Shown piece after piece: positions 17,015-24,441 of a stretch of DNA of 26,549 nucleotides. The translations under genes and the position numbers were made by a program. The notes under the pieces are model-generated. The model had not been told where the DNA came from. It saw nothing but the letters and a program-made list of their open reading frames with translations, and ran no database searches. Position 1 is the stretch's first letter. Every line of letters begins with the position of its first letter. Location of the stretch: contig UQSH01000020.1 in assembly GCA_900543795.1 (NCBI GenBank), forward strand, positions 1 through 26,549, given 5' to 3'. The DNA comes from an uncultured Oscillospiraceae bacterium. Lineage in GTDB: Bacteria; Bacillota; Clostridia; Oscillospirales; Acutalibacteraceae.

Positions 17015-17554
17015 TTAATAGTTTTCGGCCTTAATTTCAAAATATGCTCTCGGATGCGCACAAACGGGGCAAACCTCCGGAGCCTCCTTGCCTACAACAA
17101 TGTGTCCGCAATTTGAGCATTTCCAAATTTTTTCCTCGTCCTTGCTGAAAACAATTCCGCCCTCAACATTTGCAAGAAGCTTAAGATATCTTTCCTCGTG
17201 CTCCTTTTCGATTTCACCAACCTTTTCAAAAAGAACGGCTATATCCTCGAAGCCCTCTTCCCTTGCTTCCTTGGCAAAGGCTGCATACATATCTGTCCAC
17301 TCATAGTTTTCTCCCTCTGCCGCATCCTTAAGATTGGTTGCGGTGTCCGGAATACCGTTGTTGTGAAGAATTTTGAACCAGATTTTTGCATGCTCCTTTT
17401 CGTTCATTGCAGTTTCCGTGAAAAGATTTGCAATTTGAACAAAGCCATCCTTTTTAGCCTTTGAAGCATAATACTGATACTTTGTGTGTGCCTGACTTTC
17501 TCCTGCGAAAGCCGCCATTAAATTTGCCTGTGTTTTTGAACCTTCGAGTTTCAT
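17015..17554 (-). CDS. rbr: Rubrerythrin
   Basis: Rubrerythrin reduces hydrogen peroxide in anaerobes, protecting the cytoplasm from oxygen. The 179-residue protein has a ferritin-like four-helix domain (about 1-140) with di-iron ligand motifs FAGESQAH, AMNEKEHAKIW and GEIEKEHEERY. It ends in a rubredoxin-like domain in which two pairs of cysteines (CSNCG and CPVCA, about 142-160) bind a single iron. Both parts are complete. AAAGGA lies in front of the ATG. Its own promoter lies at the very end of the upstream gene and a 17-base palindrome sits between promoter and ribosome site, a candidate operator. Confidence 0.97.
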   Translation of the reverse strand: MKLEGSKTQANLMAAFAGESQAHTKYQYYASKAKKDGFVQIANLFTETAMNEKEHAKIWFKILHNNGIPDTATNLKDAAEGENYEWTDMYAAFAKEAREEGFEDIAVLFEKVGEIEKEHEERYLKLLANVEGGIVFSKDEEKIWKCSNCGHIVVGKEAPEVCPVCAHPRAYFEIKAENY

Positions 17555-17580
17555 AATAAAATTCCTTTCTCTTATATATT

Positions 17581-17609
17581 TAAAGCATAATGCTTTATAA
17601 CTTATTATA
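17581..17609 (-). promoter_or_regulatory. Rubrerythrin promoter (-10) with palindromic operator candidate
   Basis: On the minus strand TATAAT (17609-17604) overlaps the stop codon of the upstream gene. Immediately downstream, 17581-17597 is a perfect palindrome (TAAAGCAT-A-ATGCTTTA), placed where a repressor would block transcription. The -35 box is weak. The palindrome could also be a weak terminator stem for the upstream gene, but it is very AT-rich. Confidence 0.55.
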
Positions 17610-20073
17610 CACCGTTTTTCCTTAAATTAGTAACGATAATAACAAACGCACTCCAAGCCGCCTGAAAAATAATGATATTAACTGCATTGAGCTGGCTTAT
17701 ACCGTTTACAATGCCCAAAAGCGCAGCAACGCCAAAGCCGAGCGCAGAGCCAAAGGCGGCAAGCACTGTTATTATTTTTTCGGTGCTGACAAGATTATCC
17801 GCTCCCAAAACGGAGGAAATAAACGCAAGGGTTGAGCCGTTATGCACCGCATAGGCAGGACTTTTTTCAACAACCGCTTCGCTGTATTTTTCAAAACATC
17901 GGCTGTTTGACGCCGTCATAACTCTAATAAAGCCCTCGGGAAGATCAAAAATATTCATAACGCTTTCCTCATTTATGTAAGGATCGCAGCTTTTGAGAAT
18001 TAATGTTATTCCGCTTTTTTCAAGCTTTTTAAGGCTTTTTTTAAGCTGAGGCTCGGCTGAATAGCTGACTATAAACATTGCCGAAATTTTGCCTGCTACT
18101 GCAAGATAAAGAGCCTTTCTGCCCTTTCGTGTGTATTTCTTTTCGTATTCGATTTTAGGAACGCTGACACCGTGCCTTATAAGCAAATCTCTGTTTCCAA
18201 CAAGGATTTTCTTTTGATAAATCCAAGCAGATGTGCCCATTTTATCCTCATAAATAACGCCGTCAACCTCCGGCAAAATAGACTGCTTGCCGACTATAAC
18301 ATCATCAAAAACATGAGCAAGCGGACTTTTCGTTTTGATAATAACTGCGGCGGTTTGCAAAATTGCGTCATCTATTTTTGCTCCGTTAAAGGTTTTAAAG
18401 CCATGCAAATCGCATGAGCGTCTGCCAAACAAATCAGATGCCTCCATAACAAGAGCATTTGAATCGTGAATAAAATGTGCACCCTCAAAGCCGCATATCA
18501 TTGCGCCCTTTCTTTCAAGCTCCTTTGAAACGGAAATCAATGCGCAGTTTGTTGCGGCAAGGGAAGCAACGGGGCACGAAAGTATAACGCACGCCGCAAG
18601 AACATTCGCCGCCGCTATCCAATTTTCCTGAACAAGACCGACTGCAACAAAAAGCACCGTATTTAAAATTACCAAAACAGGAACTAAAATTTTCGCCATT
18701 CTGTCGGCAGGCTCGGATGCAAATGAAATTTCAAGAAAGCTTGTTGGGAAATCTGTTTTTACGCTGTATTTAAGATACGGCTTACCGTCCAGCATATTTC
18801 TTGAAATAACTGCGGCATCAACCTCGTTTACTATATCCTCAACAGTTGATTTTTCGCCCGGTGAGGTTAAAAATTCAAAGTTTTTGATTATTCTGACAAG
18901 CATAATTATTTTTCCGATATTGCTCATAAACAGGGCAAACACCGCCGCAGACGGAAGAAGCGCACCTCCGTCAAGCGTTATATCCGGATAAATAATAAGC
19001 GCAATTGAATGTGCAAGCGTTGCCGTGCAGGCCACAACAACGGGAAAATCGGAATTAATTCCCTTTCGGAAATTTAAGCCGTGAATAATAAGATTTATAT
19101 TAACAAGAATAATAACTGCAAAAATAACGACTGCCGTTAAATAATACGCAAAATCGTTGCACAGAAAAGCGGGAAGATAAACCGATCTTTCAAGCAGCGT
19201 TAAAGCAAAAAGAGCTGCTCCGAAAACAACCGTTAAGCAAAGCTGAATTTGAACGGATGTCTTTCTTTTAATAAGCTGTTCGAGCGTTTGCTCCTTTTCG
19301 TTTTCGTTTTTATAATCGTCAAATTTAATCTTCTTTGCTTCGCTTTTAGTGTCGCCCTCAACCTCTTCCTTGGCAAAAAGGCGAAATTTATTCACCTTTT
19401 CCTCACGGCGTCTGCGAAGCATTTCCTCGGCAACCTCTTCGTCTATAACGGGAACCTCGTCAACCTCATCGTCAAAGCCCGTCATTTTAATTTGATCTTC
19501 ACTTGTGTATTCGTCGCTTTGACGGGTAGGAGCGTTATTCTCCTTTGGCTCGCCCGAAAGCATTATTCGGGTTTTATCAAGCTCCTCAACCGCAAGAATT
19601 GTTGGTATTTCCTGCAAATCGGAGGTTTTGTCAAACCTTGATTTGCTTTTTATTGTTGCCGCCTTTTCGATAATTTGCGGAGGCGAATCCGAAAATTCGC
19701 TGTCTGCCGAATTTTTTCTGAAAAAGCTTTTTTTAGCCGATACTCTGCTCGGCACAACGGCGGTTTTTTGCGTTACTCTAACGGGGCGTGTTTTATCCGA
19801 AACGGAATTAACAACGGCGGTTTTCTGCGAAGCAGAGGAATTATCGCTTTCCTCGGCACTTATCTTGCCGGATTTATCCTGCAAGGAGTATTCCTTAACC
19901 TGCTCATTTTCGCTTTTAGGAGTAAAGGTTTTAACCTCCTCAACAGGTTCAAGAGGCTCCTCAACGCTTTTGATTTCCGCCTTTGCCTTTTCGGATTTTC
20001 TTCCTATGCCGTCAAGCACCTCCTGCGCCTCACGCAGAATTTCCTCAACGGAAAGATTGTTATTCTCGCTCAT
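17605..20073 (-). CDS. P1B-type ATPase-like membrane protein lacking catalytic motifs (pseudo-ATPase)
   Basis: This 822-residue protein has three parts. Residues 1-270 are polar, Lys/Glu/Ser-rich and probably disordered, with no metal-binding CxxC. Residues 274-509 hold six membrane segments (about 274-294, 310-332, 344-362, 372-396, 459-481, 485-509), and 766-817 the last two: the eight-helix plan of P1B metal pumps. The sixth carries SCPVAS (499-504) where P1B pumps have CPC. After it, the position of the phosphorylation motif DKTGTLT reads EASDLFG (544-550), so the acceptor Asp is missing. The short loop 397-458 has no TGE, TGD reads SCD (695-697), and no GDGxND is present. N-domain-like VGNRDLLIRHGV (625-636) and LAVAGKISAMFIVSYS show the ancestry. 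It cannot be a normal pump; a sensor or scaffold role is possible. It follows rlmB by 20 bases. Function unknown. Confidence 0.8.
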   Translation of the reverse strand: MSENNNLSVEEILREAQEVLDGIGRKSEKAKAEIKSVEEPLEPVEEVKTFTPKSENEQVKEYSLQDKSGKISAEESDNSSASQKTAVVNSVSDKTRPVRVTQKTAVVPSRVSAKKSFFRKNSADSEFSDSPPQIIEKAATIKSKSRFDKTSDLQEIPTILAVEELDKTRIMLSGEPKENNAPTRQSDEYTSEDQIKMTGFDDEVDEVPVIDEEVAEEMLRRRREEKVNKFRLFAKEEVEGDTKSEAKKIKFDDYKNENEKEQTLEQLIKRKTSVQIQLCLTVVFGAALFALTLLERSVYLPAFLCNDFAYYLTAVVIFAVIILVNINLIIHGLNFRKGINSDFPVVVACTATLAHSIALIIYPDITLDGGALLPSAAVFALFMSNIGKIIMLVRIIKNFEFLTSPGEKSTVEDIVNEVDAAVISRNMLDGKPYLKYSVKTDFPTSFLEISFASEPADRMAKILVPVLVILNTVLFVAVGLVQENWIAAANVLAACVILSCPVASLAATNCALISVSKELERKGAMICGFEGAHFIHDSNALVMEASDLFGRRSCDLHGFKTFNGAKIDDAILQTAAVIIKTKSPLAHVFDDVIVGKQSILPEVDGVIYEDKMGTSAWIYQKKILVGNRDLLIRHGVSVPKIEYEKKYTRKGRKALYLAVAGKISAMFIVSYSAEPQLKKSLKKLEKSGITLILKSCDPYINEESVMNIFDLPEGFIRVMTASNSRCFEKYSEAVVEKSPAYAVHNGSTLAFISSVLGADNLVSTEKIITVLAAFGSALGFGVAALLGIVNGISQLNAVNIIIFQAAWSAFVIIVTNLRKNGV

Positions 20074-20093
20074 AAAAATTCACTCATTTATAT

Positions 20094-20858
20094 TTATAGT
20101 TCAAGCCTTTGGCGTGCAATTTCATACATAATTACGCCTGCGGCAACAGATGCGTTAAGGCTGTTTACCTGCCCTCTCATCGGAAGACTTACCGTTACAT
20201 CGCATTTTTCCTTAATAAGTCTGCCTACTCCCCTGCCCTCACTGCCGACAACAAGAGCACAACCGCCCGAAAAATCGGTTTTGCACCAAGGCTGCCCGTC
20301 CATATCTGCACAATAAACCCAGATGTTTTTCTTTTTTAAGTCCTCAATAGCAGAGGCAAGGTTGCCTACTCTTGCAACCTTAACATATTCAAGCGCACCG
20401 CACGAGGTTTTTGAAACAACAAAGTTTAAACCGACATTGCGCCTTTTAGGAATAATAACACCGTGCACTCCGCACGCCTCGGCAGTTCTTATAATTGCGC
20501 CTAAATTATGGCTATCCTCAATCTCATCGCAGATAATGATAAACGGAGGCTCATTCTTTTCCTTTGCATATTCAAGAATTTCTTCAACAGAGCTGTATTC
20601 GTGGGCAGGAACACAGGCGCATACGCCCTGATGATTAGCTCCTGCACACATAAAATCAAGCTTTTTCCTGTCAACATTTTTAACAACAACGCCCTTTTCC
20701 TTTGCAATGGCAAGAATTCTTGTTACAGAGCCCTCTCTTTCGCCCTTTGCAACGGAAATACATTCAATTTCCCTGCCGCTTTTGAGAAGCTCCATAACTG
20801 CATTTCTGCCTATAACAAGATTATCGTTTTCCTTATAATCAACATTTGCGTTTTTCAA
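20094..20858 (-). CDS. rlmB: 23S rRNA (guanosine-2'-O-)-methyltransferase RlmB (TrmH/SpoU family)
   Basis: A 254-residue SPOUT methyltransferase. It has an N-terminal RNA-binding substrate domain (about 10-85, with IGRNAVMELLKSGREI) and a C-terminal trefoil-knot catalytic domain with the three SpoU motifs: DSHNLGAIIRTAEACG (motif 1), LVVGSEGRGVG (motif 2) and LPMRGQVNSLNASVAAGV (motif 3). RlmB methylates the 2'-OH of G2251 in the 23S rRNA P-loop; a close paralogue target cannot be ruled out. The start is TTG at 20858, with GGAGG eight bases before it; no in-frame ATG nearby fits. It has its own extended -10 promoter and is followed by the pseudo-ATPase gene. Confidence 0.92.
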   Translation of the reverse strand: MKNANVDYKENDNLVIGRNAVMELLKSGREIECISVAKGEREGSVTRILAIAKEKGVVVKNVDRKKLDFMCAGANHQGVCACVPAHEYSSVEEILEYAKEKNEPPFIIICDEIEDSHNLGAIIRTAEACGVHGVIIPKRRNVGLNFVVSKTSCGALEYVKVARVGNLASAIEDLKKKNIWVYCADMDGQPWCKTDFSGGCALVVGSEGRGVGRLIKEKCDVTVSLPMRGQVNSLNASVAAGVIMYEIARQRLEL

Positions 20859-20905
20859 TAACCGTCCTCCGTGCGCTCTGCGTTTTCAATTGCTTTCTTA
20901 TAAAT

Positions 20906-20934
20906 ATTATAACACCCGCGGCAATTATATTCAA
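20906..20934 (-). promoter_or_regulatory. Promoter of rlmB and the pseudo-ATPase gene
   Basis: On the minus strand TTGAAT (20934-20929), a 17-base spacer and TATAAT (20911-20906), with TGT directly before the -10. This is one of the strongest promoter matches in the window, about 50 bases upstream of the TTG start. Confidence 0.85.
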
Positions 20935-20951
20935 TCGGAAATTATTAAAAA

Positions 20952-20974
20952 TCCCGCCTGATTTTCAGGCGGGA
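20952..20974 (-). terminator. Terminator at the end of the Rhs remnant
   Basis: A 10-base-pair perfect GC-rich stem (TCCCGCCTGA/TCAGGCGGGA) with a 3-base loop. Read on the minus strand it is followed by TTTTTAATAATTT. It ends transcription from the Rhs region before the rlmB promoter. Confidence 0.9.
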
Positions 20975-21037
20975 AGCTGTAAATATTTGTATTCGCTTTA
21001 CTAAATGGACGATTGGTCTAAAATTAAGAAAGCCTTA

Positions 21038-21540
21038 TTACTTTTGTTCGGTTATATTTCCGTTTGAATATGAATAAGTATAGGTTTTTCCTGATTTTTC
21101 ATCATTAGCACGCACAAGCTGATTAAGGCCGTCATATACATAGCTTGTTGTATATGTGCCGTCTGTTAAGCTTAAAATATTGCCTATGCCGTCATAGGTG
21201 TATGTATATGTTCCTGCGGGGGTTTGAACGGAATTAACAAGCGTTGTTGTTCTGCCTTCATCAACATCCTGATATGAATAAAGATTGTTGAAGGAAGCAA
21301 TTTTTTTGTTTGTTAATCTGCCCAATGCGTCATAGGTATAGCTAACCTTTTCGTTTCCGTTCCACGATACGGAATATATTTGGTCGGGCATTTCGCCTGC
21401 GGAAAGATTGCCGTATCGATATCCGATATTTTGTGTGCCTAATGCAGAATAGTGCTTTATGCCTGTAAGATAATTAGTTTTATCTGCATAGGTAAAATCG
21501 CCCACCGCAGTAAACAATGATAAATCATTGTTGTACCTAA
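21038..21540 (-). pseudogene. Rhs/YD-repeat core fragment
   Basis: About 160 residues of Rhs core with clear YD-repeats: VSYTYDALGRLTNKK, YTYTYDGIGNILSL and TSYVYDGLNQLVRA. The reading frame is open from about 21549, just after the immunity stop, but has no ATG; only a TTG (21517) without a ribosome site. It breaks off at NGNITEQK followed by two stops (TAA TAA). An intact Rhs protein would carry on at that point into the conserved core and a toxin tip. Base composition is close to the housekeeping genes, unlike the AT-rich neighbour. It lies downstream of the tip and immunity genes, the opposite of the normal order, so it is most likely a non-functional remnant or a recombination template. 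Confidence 0.75.
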
Positions 21541-21555
21541 GATAAAAATTATTTT

Positions 21556-22098
21556 TTAATTTTTATCTTTTATTTCCTTTACACCATGTTTAACAAGCAT
21601 TGCGAGTAAAAATTCATAATTTGTAAAAAATGTATTTGCATTAACGTTTTTTGTGTTAGTTTTTATAACTAATACGCCATTATCTTTTATTGTAAACCAT
21701 AAACAATCTTTATATTTAATTTTGTATGTTTTAAATAATGGTTTATAAAGAAAATAATCTTTAGTTTTAAAAATTTCAATTTTCCAGACAAGTGTATTAA
21801 AAATAATATAAATGCCTAATAAATCAAAACTACAAAATATTAATAATACCCACCATATATTTTTGCCAATTGGCGAAGATATATTATTTGGAAATATTGT
21901 AAAAAGTATAAAAATAGAGAAGATTAAAGTTCCTATAATTCCAATCCACAGAAATGTACTAGGTGTTCGGATAATGATATGTTCTTTTTCTAAATTTATA
22001 ATTGCTTTTTTATCATTTTGCTTATCAACAAAATAAAATATAACATATAAAACTATAGGTATTAATGCATATGCGATAAAACGTTCAAATCCCGACAT
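21556..22098 (-). CDS. Candidate membrane immunity protein of the Rhs tip
   Basis: A 180-residue protein with three membrane segments (about 6-23, 49-69 and 81-106) and a soluble C-terminal domain (about 107-180) rich in beta strands (YKPLFKTYKIKYKDCLWFTI, then VLVIKTNTKNV), somewhat like a small PH-type fold. I do not recognise the family. It starts two bases after the stop of the Rhs tip, with AGAAGGAGG inside the end of the tip gene, so translation is coupled. This is the classical place for the cognate immunity gene of an Rhs toxin; a membrane location suits a toxin acting at the membrane. The gene is much more AT-rich than its surroundings, typical of imported toxin/immunity cassettes. 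Function inferred from position. Confidence 0.6.
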   Translation of the reverse strand: MSGFERFIAYALIPIVLYVIFYFVDKQNDKKAIINLEKEHIIIRTPSTFLWIGIIGTLIFSIFILFTIFPNNISSPIGKNIWWVLLIFCSFDLLGIYIIFNTLVWKIEIFKTKDYFLYKPLFKTYKIKYKDCLWFTIKDNGVLVIKTNTKNVNANTFFTNYEFLLAMLVKHGVKEIKDKN

Positions 22099-22100
22099 AT

Positions 22101-23423
22101 TCAGTTAGTCCTCCTTCTTAATATCTTCAATCTTCTTGAAGAAAAAGTATTTGTAGCTGAACCAAATACAAATCTTTTAAGAGTGTATTTTAAGGCATTC
22201 TTTACGCCTTTTTTTCTAATTAAATATCTTCCAATTTGTTTTGCTGCATATTTAGTGTTTTTTCTTCGAAATTCTCTTGTAATTCCATTTTTAGCACTAT
22301 TCCAAGTTTGAACAAGAACTTTTCCGTCAGTGCCTTTTCCGCCGATTACTCCGCCTATTGCTCCAGCAACAGTGCTAATTGCAGTATCAATGATGTCAAT
22401 TTTTTCACCTTTTATCATTTGTTCTGCAATATATGTTCCTCCTCCGAGTGCCGCATTAATAGCTATAGATGTAGGTAATCCAATACTTGTCATTGCTAAG
22501 CCACCTGATATCGCTCCTGATAAAGCATTGACACCTACTACTGTCCAATTTACGCTTCCGGTGTCCTTATATTGTGTAATTGCAGAAATTGTAGCACAAA
22601 TTGTACCGCCTACAAAGGCGCTGGCGGCAATTAATCCTGCGTAAGTCCATAAATCACCTTCATCATCAACACGATTTATTGGATTGTTGTCACAATAAGC
22701 AAATAAATTTTTATCTGTTAATTCTGTTGGCGTTGCCGTAGGTAAAGCATAATTATCAGAATTAATAAATCTGCAAGCGTCTGCATTATAATAACGAGAG
22801 CTGAGGTAGTACCATTCTGTTTCCTTATCGTAGTAATAGCTTCTGTAACGGATAGGGTTAAGGCCTGCAATTTCTGTGTTGCCGGTTATTTCCAGAACCT
22901 TGCCCCACGCGTCATAATAATAGCGTGCAAGCACATTTCCGTTGCTGTCTGCTATTGCAGTAACATCATTTTGTGCATTCTTTATGTAGTAATATTCCGT
23001 GGAGTTATATATAAACCCAAATGCGTCCGAGTTATTATCATACATAAATACGATAATATCGTTGCCCGTTTTTTGACCGGCAAGAATTTCACCGTTGTAT
23101 ATATACTCGGTATTTACTCCGTTTACGGTCTTTGAGGTCCTCTGTCCGTCGCCGTTATATGTATATGAAACGGTGCTTTCTCCCTCGGTTATTCCCAAAA
23201 GCTGTCTGCCGAGCCAAGTTAATTCCTTGTTGCCGATTGTGAGAGGATTACCTATTTCATCATAAACTATTTGTTCGCCGTTATGTGATGTCAGCAGGTC
23301 GCTCCAAGTGCTGTTGCCGTATGACCAAGTCTTTGTGTCAACAGCCTCTCCGAGCTCACCTGTTGTGTAAGCATATCTTATTGCTTTCGATTTTACAATA
23401 ACATATAAAATAATCAAAATCAA
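22101..23423 (-). CDS. 5'-truncated Rhs tip: conserved core end plus unrecognised C-terminal toxin candidate
   Basis: The open frame (440 residues from a TTG) holds Rhs core with YD-like repeats (VSYTYNGDGQRTSKTVNG, ARYYYDAWGKV), the hyperconserved block GLNPIRYRSYYYDKETEWYY, LSSRYYNADACRFINSD and the core boundary NNPINRVDDEGDLW (246-259). After it comes a variable tip: a hydrophobic Gly/Ala-rich stretch (260-362) and a strongly basic tail (365-440, ending RRLKILRRRTN). I do not recognise the tip; it may be a toxin with a membrane-crossing lead. Rhs homology begins only at about residue 13 (23387); the first residues come from flanking AT-rich DNA, with no ribosome site. A TTGACA promoter-like match lies too close to the start to provide one. 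So this is a truncated, probably silent tip. Confidence 0.75.
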   Translation of the reverse strand: MILIILYVIVKSKAIRYAYTTGELGEAVDTKTWSYGNSTWSDLLTSHNGEQIVYDEIGNPLTIGNKELTWLGRQLLGITEGESTVSYTYNGDGQRTSKTVNGVNTEYIYNGEILAGQKTGNDIIVFMYDNNSDAFGFIYNSTEYYYIKNAQNDVTAIADSNGNVLARYYYDAWGKVLEITGNTEIAGLNPIRYRSYYYDKETEWYYLSSRYYNADACRFINSDNYALPTATPTELTDKNLFAYCDNNPINRVDDEGDLWTYAGLIAASAFVGGTICATISAITQYKDTGSVNWTVVGVNALSGAISGGLAMTSIGLPTSIAINAALGGGTYIAEQMIKGEKIDIIDTAISTVAGAIGGVIGGKGTDGKVLVQTWNSAKNGITREFRRKNTKYAAKQIGRYLIRKKGVKNALKYTLKRFVFGSATNTFSSRRLKILRRRTN

Positions 23424-23676
23424 TAAAATATCGAAAAAATACGAGTGTCAAAAATGCACGCAAAATTGAAATTTCAAAATAAAAAACGGATTAGTTAAGC
23501 CGTTTTTTTTGAGGTTAGTTTTCATTTTTCGTGCAAAAATAACACGACGTTTTTTGGGCTTTTTCGTCTAAAAAATTGACAAGCAATGCCAAACAAAGAA
23601 TAATAGCCTTCTTATTTCCTTTGGATTGAGCCTTACAGGGAAAGAACTGCCGATATTTATTTACACGATTTGATAA
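23424..23676. other. AT-rich junction between Rhs remnant and hisF
   Basis: No gene is supported here. It contains the hisF terminator (23481-23508), a perfect 12-base palindrome (TTGAAATTTCAA, 23466-23477), a minus-strand TTGACA at 23451-23446 with a 17-base spacer to TTTTAT, and a plus-strand TTGACA (23576-23581) with a 17-base spacer to AATAAT pointing into hisF antisense. These promoter-like matches are expected by chance in such AT-rich DNA. Confidence 0.45.
23481..23508. terminator. Terminator downstream of hisF
   Basis: AAAAAACGG (23481-23489) pairs with CCGTTTTTT (23500-23508) over a 10-base loop. T-runs follow on both strands, so it can stop transcripts from hisF as well as opposing ones. 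The GC part of the stem is only three pairs. Confidence 0.65.
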
Positions 23677-24438
23677 TCACAATCTGACGGGAATATCTTT
23701 TTCGTTTAAATATTTTTTCAATTCGGGAATCGGAAGCTCGTTAAAATGGAAAAGGCTTGCGGCGAGAACGGCGTCTGCCCTGCCGTCTGTAAAGGCATCG
23801 TAAAAATGCTCTGCCCTTCCTGCTCCGCCGGAGGCAATAACAGGTATGCCCACATTTTCGGAAACGGCACGCGTAAGCTCAATATCATAGCCGTTTTTCT
23901 GTCCGTCGCAATCCATAGAGGTTAAAAGGATTTCTCCGGCTCCCCTCTGCTGTGCCTCGCAAGCCCATTTAACTGCGTCTATTCCCGTTGGGATTCTTCC
24001 GCCGTTTAAATAAACCTCCCAGCCTGAGCCGTCGTCCTTTCTTTTTGCATCAATAGCGCAAACAACACACTGACTGCCGAATTTATAAGCGGCGTCATTA
24101 ATAAGCTCGGGATTACGCACTGCCGCAGAATTAACGGAAATTTTATCCGCACCTGCACGAAGAAGCTCCTTAAAATCATCAACCGTGCGTATTCCTCCTC
24201 CAACGGTAAAAGGAATAAAAACGGTTTGAGCAACTCGTTCAACAATATCAATCATTGTGCTTCTGCCCTCGTGAGTGGCTGTTATATCAAGCAAAACAAG
24301 CTCATCGGCACCCTGCTTATCATAAGCTGCGGCACACTCAACGGGATCGCCTGCATCTCTTAAATCAACAAATGAAACGCCCTTAACAACTCTTCCGTTT
24401 TTAACATCAAGGCAGGGTATTATTCTTTTTGCATACAT
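23677..24438 (-). CDS. hisF: Imidazole glycerol phosphate synthase, cyclase subunit
   Basis: HisF forms a (beta/alpha)8 barrel that uses ammonia from HisH to turn PRFAR into imidazole glycerol phosphate and AICAR. The 253-residue length is normal. The catalytic aspartates are both visible: Asp11 in IIPCLDVKNGRVVKG and Asp130 in CAIDAKR. Phosphate-binding glycine loops VGGGIRTVDDF and IASGGAGRAEHF are present. GGAGG precedes ATG 24438, and the gene starts three bases after the hisH stop, so the partners are translationally coupled. AICAR, a by-product, also feeds purine synthesis, linking loosely to the purB/purC genes elsewhere in the window. Confidence 0.97.
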   Translation of the reverse strand: MYAKRIIPCLDVKNGRVVKGVSFVDLRDAGDPVECAAAYDKQGADELVLLDITATHEGRSTMIDIVERVAQTVFIPFTVGGGIRTVDDFKELLRAGADKISVNSAAVRNPELINDAAYKFGSQCVVCAIDAKRKDDGSGWEVYLNGGRIPTGIDAVKWACEAQQRGAGEILLTSMDCDGQKNGYDIELTRAVSENVGIPVIASGGAGRAEHFYDAFTDGRADAVLAASLFHFNELPIPELKKYLNEKDIPVRL

Positions 24439-24441
24439 ATA

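Noticed and set aside
17595..17610. PerR box at the rubrerythrin promoter
   Set aside because: TTATAA and TTATAC are separated by four bases instead of the three needed for the 7-1-7 box, and half of the bases belong to the -10 region.
17605..20073. Functional copper or zinc exporting P-type ATPase
   Set aside because: The phosphorylation Asp, CPC, TGE, TGD and GDGxND motifs are all absent, and there is no metal-binding N-terminal domain.
19675..20316. Plus-strand frame of 213 residues opposite the pseudo-ATPase and rlmB
   Set aside because: Antisense shadow spanning the end of one gene and the start of another; low-complexity Cys/Phe/Leu-rich composition.
23576..23604. Plus-strand promoter (TTGACA-17-AATAAT) reading into hisF antisense
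   Set aside because: Single match in AT-rich DNA with no gene or conserved element behind it; chance match is likely.
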